From Syntrophaceae bacterium (GTDB lineage Bacteria; Desulfobacterota; Syntrophia; Syntrophales; UBA2185), in contig JAFNGM010000154.1 in NCBI GenBank assembly GCA_017885225.1, forward strand, positions 5,406 through 11,530: a stretch of DNA of 6,125 nucleotides, written 5' to 3'. The translations under genes were made by a program, and so were the position numbers. The notes beneath the pieces were generated by a model, which saw only the letters and a list, made by a program, of their open reading frames with translations, was not told the origin of the DNA and searched no databases. Positions 1 through 5,042 of the stretch are shown one piece after another; within the stretch, counting starts at the first letter, position 1; every line of letters begins with the position of its first letter.

Positions 1-230
1 GGCGTATCGACGATATTGATCTTGACGTTGTCGTACCATATGGCCGTATTCTTCGCCATGATGGTAATCCCCCGTTCTTTTTCGAGATCCATGGAGTCCA
101 TCACCCGTTCCGCGACTTCCTGATGCTCCCGGAAGGTGCCCGTTTGCTTGAGCATGGCATCGAGAAGGGTCGTTTTACCGTGATCGACATGGGCAATGAT
201 GGCAATATTTCTTATGTTCTGCTTTCGCAT
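1..230 (-). CDS. typA: Ribosome-associated GTPase TypA/BipA, N-terminal part (runs off left edge)
   Basis: Translational GTPase of the EF-G/LepA superfamily that binds the 70S ribosome and acts in ribosome assembly and stress adaptation. Reading the minus strand from the ATG at 230 gives 76 codons with no stop to the window edge. Visible motifs are the G1/P-loop AHVDHGKTT at about residues 13-21, the switch I/G2 region with ERGITI at about residues 52-57, and the start of G3 (NIVDT) at the very edge. The wording of these blocks ([19 protein letters not shown], then [16 protein letters not shown]) is characteristic of TypA rather than LepA or EF-Tu. The start is supported by AAAGGAG 11 bases upstream. 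Family members are usually about 600 residues, so only about an eighth is here. It is divergent from the ATPase gene at 352. The family call is firm; nothing can be said about the missing domains. Confidence 0.95.
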   Translation of the reverse strand, partial: MRKQNIRNIAIIAHVDHGKTTLLDAMLKQTGTFREHQEVAERVMDSMDLEKERGITIMAKNTAIWYDNVKINIVDT

Positions 231-241
231 GCGTACTTTAG

Positions 242-248
242 CTCCTTT
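242..248 (-). promoter_or_regulatory. Ribosome binding site of typA
   Basis: The minus strand reads AAAGGAG here, 11 bases before the ATG at 230. It is a strong Shine-Dalgarno match and fixes the typA start. I did not see a convincing -35/-10 pair for typA in the 121-base divergent spacer. Confidence 0.75.
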
Positions 249-314
249 GCAATTGCCTTCCCTCTAATATTCCTACAGCGAAAAAGCAAGTTGTTATAAA
301 AAGAGAGGACGTGC

Positions 315-344
315 TTGACATTTATCCGGAATATATGCTAAGTA
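315..344 (+). promoter_or_regulatory. Candidate promoter of the DUF4143 ATPase gene (TTGACA, extended -10)
   Basis: A perfect consensus -35 TTGACA lies at 315-320. Eighteen bases later is TAAGTA at 339-344, preceded by TGC at 336-338, the extended -10 arrangement. The -10 hexamer itself is weak. A start about seven bases after the -10 would fall at or just before the ATG at 352, and no Shine-Dalgarno sequence is present, so the transcript may be leaderless. The -35 match is seen directly; the -10 choice and leaderless reading are inference. Confidence 0.5.
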
Positions 345-351
345 TGCTTCC

Positions 352-1503
352 ATGATTCCAAGACCCTTCTGGCTGAACCGTATACAAATCTCCTGGCAGG
401 AGGCGCCTATTGTATGGCTTGCCGGTGTGCGGCGCATCGGAAAAACAACCCTTGCACAGAGCCTTGATCCCGACAGTATCGCCTATATCAACTGCGATCT
501 TCCCATCACCCATGACATTGTAGCCGATCCTGAGCTTTTTTTCCGCAACTGTTCTTCCCCTATCGTCGTTTTTGACGAGGTACACCAGTTGCGCGATCCA
601 AGTATGGTCCTGAAAATCGGGGCAGACCTTTTCCCCCATCTGAAAATCATGGCAACCGGTTCATCAACTCTTGCCGCGAGCAGGAAATTCAAAGATACGC
701 TTGCAGGAAGAAAGCGACTTGTCCATCTGACGCCTGTCCTCTGGGATGAGCTTCCTGCCTTTGAGAATGCACCGCTTCTGAAGAGGCTCTATCACGGAGG
801 CTTGCCGCAGGCCTTATTATCCACGACAAAACAGCCCGGATTCTATCGTGAATGGATCGATTCATTTTTTGCACGGGATATTCAAAGGCTCTTTGCTTTC
901 CGCAATCCCGATAAATTTACCATGTTTTTTGAGTATCTCATGAGGCAAAGCGGCGGTCAGTTGGAGATGACGAAGACGGCAAGCGCTTTAGGCATAAGCA
1001 GGCCCACCTTGGAAAGCCATTTAAGCGCCATGGAGATCACCCATGCTGTGACGATGGTGCGGCCCTTTTTCGGCGGTGGCCACAAGGAGATCATCAAGAT
1101 GCCCAAGGTTTACGGATTTGACACGGGCTTCGTGGGCTTTTGCCGGGGTTGGGATCCCTTAAGACCGGATGACTACGGCATTTTGTGGGAGCATCTTGTC
1201 CTTGAGTATCTACAGGCGCATCTCTATAACCGGACTGTGCAATACTGGCGTGACGCCAACGGCAGGGAGATAGATTTTATCATGGTCAGGAACCGCAATG
1301 AAGTGGACACCATTGAGTGTAAGTGGAATCCGGATCAGTTCAATCCCGACGCCCTTAAAATATTCCGGAACTTCTACAACCAGGGGAACAACTACCTCGT
1401 CTGCCCTGTTTCCGTAACCGGTTACCTGAAACGGGTCTCAGGTATGGACATCTGTCTATGCAATCCTGAAGGATTATTGAGATCATTAGAAAAAATCGGT
1501 TAG
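352..1503 (+). CDS. AAA+ ATPase with DUF4143-type C-terminal domain
   Basis: A predicted ATPase of the large bacterial/archaeal AAA_14-DUF4143 group; the cellular role of the group is poorly known and no substrate can be named. The 383 residues show a Walker A P-loop GVRRIGKTT at 25-33, Walker B IVVFDE at 71-76, and a sensor-1-like ATGSS at 101-105. A winged-helix-like region follows at about 203-235 (TASALGISRPTLESHLSAME). The C-terminal part matches the DUF4143 nuclease fold: conserved E280, then EID at 306-308 and IECK at 321-324, which resembles a PD-(D/E)xK active-site layout. The length is normal for the family and the ATG at 352 gives the usual MIPRPFW start just ahead of the P-loop, so it appears whole. 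It stands alone, divergent from typA and convergent with ssrA. No typical ribosome binding site is present. It resembles, but is not the parent of, the truncated ATPase at 2690-3165: the C-terminal motifs differ. Confidence 0.88.
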   Translation: MIPRPFWLNRIQISWQEAPIVWLAGVRRIGKTTLAQSLDPDSIAYINCDLPITHDIVADPELFFRNCSSPIVVFDEVHQLRDPSMVLKIGADLFPHLKIMATGSSTLAASRKFKDTLAGRKRLVHLTPVLWDELPAFENAPLLKRLYHGGLPQALLSTTKQPGFYREWIDSFFARDIQRLFAFRNPDKFTMFFEYLMRQSGGQLEMTKTASALGISRPTLESHLSAMEITHAVTMVRPFFGGGHKEIIKMPKVYGFDTGFVGFCRGWDPLRPDDYGILWEHLVLEYLQAHLYNRTVQYWRDANGREIDFIMVRNRNEVDTIECKWNPDQFNPDALKIFRNFYNQGNNYLVCPVSVTGYLKRVSGMDICLCNPEGLLRSLEKIG

Positions 1504-1696
1504 CAGTACCAGCCGGACACACCTGTCTTTTGCCCGGTGCATTCTTAATCCGTCAGTTTCATACCTCATGGATGATTACTCTCAAATTCCCATCAATGAT
1601 GATCATTACTATCGAGACCCCGAATACTCCTGGGACGCCTATATCCACGCATAATCCTGAAAAAGAAACAGGATGCTGTAGAAAGGTGCGCCCGGA
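1504..1696. other. Intergenic stretch without a recognisable gene
   Basis: Between the ATPase stop and the PIN remnant I see no conserved coding region and no convincing rho-independent terminator for the ATPase. A 28-codon plus-strand frame at 1568-1654 (starts MDDYSQIPIN) lacks a ribosome binding site and a known family. A 6-bp inverted repeat, ATCCTG at 1654-1659 and CAGGAT at 1669-1674, is not followed by a T run in either direction. The stretch looks like leftover sequence between rearranged blocks. Confidence 0.5.
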
Positions 1697-1836
1697 TTAT
1701 GCCTGAAAATGCCCGCTGACCTGGTAAAACCAGTAAAAACTCCTCTTCTTGTCATTGGTAATAAATGCATCTGCTCCGACGTCAAGGGATAAGACCTCTG
1801 TAAGGGTTATCACGAAAGAAAAGGCATTGATATTTC
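1697..1836 (-). pseudogene. PIN-domain (VapC-like) toxin remnant with internal deletion
   Basis: VapC-type PIN proteins are ribonuclease toxins. The minus strand encodes two blocks typical of such proteins, placed side by side. The first, NAFSFVITLTEVLS (1828-1787), resembles the early-to-middle segment in which a conserved Glu follows a 'S.ITLTEVL' strand. The second, LDVGADAFITNDKK (1786-1745), resembles the late segment 'GAD.FLTNDK.L' that carries a catalytic Asp. In intact PIN proteins these blocks are separated by several dozen residues, so the middle appears deleted; the N-terminal first Asp is also absent, as the frame runs back into the tmRNA gene. After NDKK the reading no longer looks like a PIN domain and stops at 1697. 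No antitoxin gene is visible. The similarity is by eye on short blocks and could be partly chance, but two consecutive matches in one frame and in the right order make a decayed PIN gene the best reading. Confidence 0.5.
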
Positions 1837-1840
1837 CTAT

Positions 1841-2194
1841 TGGTGGAGGCGGCGGGAATCGAACCCGCGTCCGAAAACATTCCACTGCAGCGTCTACATA
1901 CGTATCCTCTGTTTTAATTTCACTCACGAAAACTCCCGGAGGCAGGATTTATCGAGAGCTATCCCTTTTGGTTTTCGCCCCTCTCACTTCGGGAAAGCAA
2001 GATCAGCTATCCTGCCTGTATGACGCCCTGTGCTGATCCGGCAGGCGGAATCAGGAGGACGTAGCCGTCTATGCGGCTAAAGCGTAATCGTAATTGGTTG
2101 CGCTTAAATGTTTCCTACCTGTTTAACGAGGCCTGGTAGGAACCTCGGTATGCGACTACAGCTTCCATATCCCCGTCGAAACCATTGCGCCCCC
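1841..2194 (-). ncRNA. ssrA: Transfer-messenger RNA (tmRNA)
   Basis: tmRNA rescues stalled ribosomes together with SmpB: it enters the A site as an alanyl-tRNA mimic and supplies a short reading frame that tags the stalled protein for proteolysis. On the minus strand the 5' end reads GGGGGCGCAATGGTTTCGAC, the hallmark tmRNA start. The 3' end carries a T arm with GGTTCGATTCC and ends in an encoded CCA at 1843-1841. The first seven bases pair with the 3' acceptor strand (one G-U pair), leaving A as discriminator. The tag frame is at 2101-2069. The length of 354 nt is normal and nothing appears missing. smpB lies upstream on the same strand, the common arrangement. No terminator hairpin with a T run is visible after 1841; the sequence there turns directly into the PIN remnant. 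Confidence 0.97.
2069..2101 (-). other. tmRNA tag reading frame, ATNYDYALAA
   Basis: Starting at the resume codon GCA (2101-2099), the minus strand encodes Ala-Thr-Asn-Tyr-Asp-Tyr-Ala-Leu-Ala-Ala and stops at TAG (2071-2069). The C-terminal ALAA is the conserved degron recognised by ClpXP-type proteases. The more usual second residue is Asn or Asp, so Thr here is a minor variant. With the charged alanine the full added tag would be 11 residues. Confidence 0.9.
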
Positions 2195-2226
2195 ATGGTG
2201 ATGTGAATATAGAAGTGCTATAAAGT

Positions 2227-2255
2227 AGTATAAGGCGGGACATCTTTTTAGTCAA
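2227..2255 (-). promoter_or_regulatory. Sigma-70-type promoter of ssrA
   Basis: On the minus strand a -35 TTGACT (2255-2250) and a -10 TATACT (2232-2227) are separated by exactly 17 bases. The predicted start near 2220 lies about 25 bases before the mature tmRNA 5' end at 2194, leaving a leader to be removed by RNase P. It lies in the 88-base gap between smpB and ssrA, so ssrA can be transcribed without smpB. Confidence 0.82.
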
Positions 2256-2282
2256 GTTAATTCATTGAATCCATGAGCTGTC

Positions 2283-2678
2283 TCAATCTTTTCCATGGAT
2301 TCCCCGTTTCATTTCTCGTCGATGCTCTTTGCCCTTCAGGCTCTCCCGTTTATCGTAGAGCCTCTTTCCTCGGCCAATCCCGATTTCTACCTTAACCCTT
2401 CCCTTTTTAAAGTATAATTTGAGCGGGATGAGTGCCGGCCCCCGTTCTCTTGATTTTCCGTAAAGTCTTTTGATCTCTCCCTTGTGAAGAAGCAGTTTTC
2501 GAACCCTCAGTGGATCATGATTCATTCGGTTTCCGAAAGAATACGGACTGATGTGCATTTCATGGACAAACACCTGCCCGTCCTTTACCAGGGCGTAACT
2601 GTCCTTGAGATTTTCCTTTCCCTCCCGGAGCGCCTTCACTTCCGTGCCCACAAGGGCGATCCCCGCTTCACTCGTCAT
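2283..2678 (-). pseudogene. smpB: SsrA-binding protein SmpB, N-terminus missing
   Basis: SmpB binds the tRNA-like domain of tmRNA and fills the decoding centre during trans-translation. From [18 protein letters not shown] onward the match to SmpB is excellent: [17 protein letters not shown], the [12 protein letters not shown] block, then [17 protein letters not shown] and the basic tail [22 protein letters not shown] that enters the mRNA channel. What is missing is the roughly 20-residue start (normally ending 'N.KARHDY.I..TYEAG'), which forms part of the tmRNA-binding barrel. The frame remains open upstream to a TTG at 2744, but that extension is antisense to the neighbouring ATPase remnant. 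The first ATG (2678) gives 131 residues against the usual 150-160. Neither start has a ribosome binding site. Either smpB was broken by a rearrangement here, or the contig is joined wrongly at this point. The family call is certain; loss of function is inferred. Confidence 0.88.
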
Positions 2679-2689
2679 GCGGGCATTTA

Positions 2690-3165
2690 TTCTGGATGCC
2701 GTGGGCGCATCGCTTGATGGATATACAAAGGAAAACCGGTTCAAATTATACTTTTTTGATGTTGGAATGCTAAATGCAATGAGCGTCCTGCCACCCGAGG
2801 TGATTATGCAGTACGGCTTCGGAAGCTATCAGGGGTATATGGCCGAAAACTTCGTAGCCCAGGAATTAAGGGCCGCCGGAGATGACATGCTCTACACTTG
2901 GCAGGGCCGTACCTCGGAGGTGGAATTCTTGATCGAAACAGGCGCAGGCGTTGTACCGTGGGAAGTTAAGTCGGGACGGGTTGTCCACGCGAAGAGCTTA
3001 AGTGTTTACGAAGAACGATATCGCCCCAAACGTTGCTACATACTCAGCTCAAAAAATGGATACTGCCAGGGCCGCCGCTGTTATGTACCCATATACGCGG
3101 CCGGTGTTATCAGGAATCTGATGGAAAAACAACACCAGACTGAAACACTATTTGCGGATCCATGA
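2690..3165 (+). pseudogene. C-terminal remnant of a second DUF4143 ATPase
   Basis: The plus-strand frame here encodes the C-terminal part of a DUF4143-type ATPase without its ATPase domain. Recognisable blocks are [20 protein letters not shown] (from about 2719), GYMAENFVAQELRAAG, and YTWQGRTSEVEFLIETG followed by VPWEVKSG. The SEVEF and EVKSG elements give the E/D...E-x-K pattern of a PD-(D/E)xK nuclease fold. About 150 codons remain of a protein that usually has about 400, so the P-loop and Walker B half is gone. The frame continues upstream to 2605 only as antisense of smpB. The recognisable family sequence begins somewhere between about 2670 and 2705, where it meets the broken 5' end of smpB. 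The C-terminal half and stop codon look undamaged. No start with a ribosome binding site is visible, so it is probably not translated. It is a different subfamily from the intact ATPase at 352-1503. Confidence 0.8.
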
Positions 3166-3209
3166 TCACATGAGACTCACAAAGAATGAATTTTCAATTG
3201 TACTCTCTT

Positions 3210-3213
3210 GAGG
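3210..3213 (+). promoter_or_regulatory. Ribosome binding site deciding the helicase start
   Basis: GAGG at 3210-3213 is six bases before the ATG at 3220. An in-frame TTG at 3208 overlaps it and an in-frame ATG at 3214 is directly adjacent, so neither can use it. This favours 3220 as the start. Confidence 0.55.
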
Positions 3214-3219
3214 ATGAAT

Positions 3220-4245
3220 ATGGATATACAGGCCACAAATGAACAGAAAAGAATTTTAGAAGCAACAGGAAGGATCATAAAAATCAATGCAAGAGCCGGA
3301 ACCGGAAAAACAACCACTCTGTGTCTGATTGCTGAACATAATCGGGATAAAAAAATCCTGTATCTCGTATTTAATAAGAAGAACAGAGACGAAGCAGAAA
3401 GAATATTTCCCCCACATGTAAAGATTAAGACAGTACACGCTTTTGCCCGGTTCTCACTATCATCATTGGGTAAAAGATTTAAAACAGATGATAATTTCAA
3501 CGTCTGTACATTTCTTCCATACTTCGGTAAGGAAAGAAATAGGCAAACTCTGGCAACTCTCAGTTATAATTTTCTTACATTTTTTCTAAATTCCGGCTTT
3601 GAAAAACTTGAGGAAGCGATAAATCCATATATCGAGGATTGCTTGACAGAGGAACAGAGGAAAACTTTCAATCACCATGAAAAAAGGATCATACAAATTA
3701 CACGTGATTTCGCAACGTCATGGAATAAAGAAGAAATATCAGGTCCGCATGATTTTTACCTGAAGCTTTCCCACATCAAAAAGACCTTTCATAAAGAACT
3801 CGAAAAATTTGACATAATCCTCGTGGACGAGGGACAGGACTTATCTCATGTCATGTTGGACTCTATGTCTCATTGCACAAAACGAATTGTCCTGGTCGGG
3901 GACACACATCAGAGAATATACAGTTTTAGATATGCCTTGGACGCCATGCGTATTATGAAGTGTGATGAAGACTTTGATTTGTCTCTAAGCTTCAGATTTG
4001 GAAAAAGAATCGCCGATTTAGTTACAATGTTTATTCTGCAATCAAAGAATGAAATGAACTTTAAAATCTGTGGATATGAAAATCGGAAATCCGAGGTTTC
4101 ATTTTATTCCGACTTGTCTCTTGTGAACCAAGAGATCAAGACGGCCATCTTGAGCCGCACAAATATGGCCCTTTTTAAGAATGCAATGTACTTAAGATCA
4201 AAGAAAATACGATTTTTTTTGAACGTGACATCAAATCTGAGCTGA
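3220..4245 (+). CDS. FBH1-like UvrD/Rep-family (SF1A) DNA helicase, N-terminal part, frame broken at its end
   Basis: An ATP-dependent 3'-5' DNA helicase/translocase of superfamily 1A; the motif wording is closest to FBH1, the F-box helicase type known in eukaryotes to strip recombinase filaments. Numbering from ATG 3220: Q-motif region TNEQKRIL at 6-13, Walker A ARAGTGKTT at 24-32, motif Ia with YLVFNK at 48-53, TVHAFARF at 71-78, motif II VDEGQD at 202-207, motif III GDTHQRIYSFR at 227-237, motif IV-like SLSFRFG at 255-261, and ILSRTN at about 310-315. After residue 331 the frame enters eight T residues (4213-4220) and then reads LNVTSNLS and stops at 4245. Motifs V and VI lie in the next frame (4221-4982), so this part alone could not be a working helicase. 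The gene is clearly more AT-rich than typA, smpB or the oxidoreductase, suggesting acquisition by transfer. It follows the ATPase remnant by 54 bases. Family sure; FBH1-like assignment likely. Confidence 0.85.
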   Translation: MDIQATNEQKRILEATGRIIKINARAGTGKTTTLCLIAEHNRDKKILYLVFNKKNRDEAERIFPPHVKIKTVHAFARFSLSSLGKRFKTDDNFNVCTFLPYFGKERNRQTLATLSYNFLTFFLNSGFEKLEEAINPYIEDCLTEEQRKTFNHHEKRIIQITRDFATSWNKEEISGPHDFYLKLSHIKKTFHKELEKFDIILVDEGQDLSHVMLDSMSHCTKRIVLVGDTHQRIYSFRYALDAMRIMKCDEDFDLSLSFRFGKRIADLVTMFILQSKNEMNFKICGYENRKSEVSFYSDLSLVNQEIKTAILSRTNMALFKNAMYLRSKKIRFFLNVTSNLS

Positions 4246-4262
4246 ATAAAACCCTTGATGTC
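4213..4262 (+). other. Frame break: T8 tract, slippery heptamer and inverted repeat
   Basis: Eight T occupy 4213-4220. In the frame of the upstream helicase part the codons are TTT TTT TTG, so T TTT TTG at 4215-4221 fits the X XXY YYZ form of a -1 slippery site. A -1 slip makes the next codon GAA at 4221, exactly entering the frame that carries helicase motifs V and VI. Six bases after the T tract, GACATCAA (4227-4234) is perfectly repeated inverted as TTGATGTC (4255-4262), with a 20-base loop. The arrangement resembles bacterial -1 frameshift signals, but a one-base loss from an original T9 tract, or a sequencing error, would give the same break. Confidence 0.45.
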
Positions 4263-4982
4263 TATAGATTATATAGCGGTGAGAAGGATCGCATCACAGA
4301 TGGCTTGATCCAATCATTTGATTCCATTGAACAATTGGATAAATACGCAGAAGAGATCCAGGACTTTCAATTGTCCAACATTTCTAAGATTGTTAAGGAC
4401 TACGCTGACGAATTTCCAAACGCTATATATGAAATGATGAAGTTAACAATGAAAAAAGATCATCAGAATGACAAAGATGCAATTGTTCTCTCTACAGTCC
4501 ATGCTGCAAAGGGACAGGAATATGATCGGGTCATCATTGATCAAGATATTGCCGATGTAATCAGCAGAACAAAAAGCATAAATCCGGAACAATTTCATGA
4601 TGAAATTAACGTTGCCTATGTATGTTTTACTCGGGCTAAGAAACAACTTTTACTGCCAATGGCACTAAAAACAGTACTAACGCCTCAATGGCAAAGTTAT
4701 ATTGAAAAATTAGCATTTAAATCTGACGATAGAACAATGTCTAATAAAGCTCCTAATGGTAAAACGAGCAAAAAAATTGACACTTCAATAAAATCCGGTA
4801 ACAATCAGAATAGATGTGAAAAAGTGGTTCGGCCCATGTATCAAGTTGGTGATAGAGTAGAAACATCCAATGGATATGGCACTATTATTGAAATTGTGGG
4901 AGATCAATGTCGTATTGATTTAGAGGGACAAACAGTAAAGATGTGGGATAAGCTCTCTACCTTAAAGTACTACAATCTTTAA
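4221..4982 (+). CDS. FBH1-like helicase, C-terminal part (domain 2A plus Tudor-like tail), in the -1 frame
   Basis: This frame carries the remainder of the helicase beginning at 3220. It is open from the T tract (ERDIKSELNKTLDVYR directly after it) to TAA at 4980-4982. If the frames are joined by a -1 step the protein has 587 residues, normal for a compact UvrD-family helicase. In that numbering motif V, STVHAAKGQEYD, lies at about 425-436. Motif VI, VAYVCFTRAKK, is at about 465-475, with R472 as the expected arginine finger. A polar, lysine-rich linker of about 50 residues follows. The last 47 residues start YQVGDRVETSNGYGTIIEI and resemble the small beta-barrel (Tudor/KOW-like) module found at the ends of UvrD/PcrA helicases. 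The only early independent start is TTG 4305 without a clear ribosome binding site, so it probably depends on the upstream part. It converges with the oxidoreductase gene, with a 60-base gap and no obvious terminator. Confidence 0.82.
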   Translation, partial: ERDIKSELNKTLDVYRLYSGEKDRITDGLIQSFDSIEQLDKYAEEIQDFQLSNISKIVKDYADEFPNAIYEMMKLTMKKDHQNDKDAIVLSTVHAAKGQEYDRVIIDQDIADVISRTKSINPEQFHDEINVAYVCFTRAKKQLLLPMALKTVLTPQWQSYIEKLAFKSDDRTMSNKAPNGKTSKKIDTSIKSGNNQNRCEKVVRPMYQVGDRVETSNGYGTIIEIVGDQCRIDLEGQTVKMWDKLSTLKYYNL

Positions 4983-5042
4983 ATAGATGTGGATAATTAT
5001 TTTTATCTCATGCCAAGCAGCGTTTTCCAAGGGGAGTTGTCA

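Noticed and set aside
322..874. Minus-strand open frames opposite the intact ATPase
   Set aside because: They are shadows of a strongly supported coding region and show no protein family features.
1568..1654. A 28-codon plus-strand frame beginning MDDYSQIPIN
   Set aside because: No ribosome binding site, no recognisable family and too short to trust; noted only in the intergenic entry.
1654..1674. Inverted repeat ATCCTG/CAGGAT as a terminator
   Set aside because: The stem is only 6 bp and no T run follows on either strand.
1749..2036. A 95-codon plus-strand open frame with a glycine-rich GGGGNRTRV stretch
   Set aside because: It is antisense to the tmRNA gene; the GGGGNRTRV string is the common false translation of a tRNA-like 3' end.
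2605..2689. The upstream part of the plus-strand frame leading into the ATPase remnant
   Set aside because: It is antisense to well-conserved smpB codons and shows no ATPase similarity.
2679..2744. The TTG-started 22-residue extension of SmpB ([12 protein letters not shown]...)
   Set aside because: It is the antisense of DUF4143 coding sequence, has no similarity to an SmpB N-terminus and no ribosome binding site.
4991..5006. GATAA/TTATC inverted repeat between the convergent helicase and oxidoreductase genes
   Set aside because: A 5-bp AT-only stem is too weak to call a terminator.
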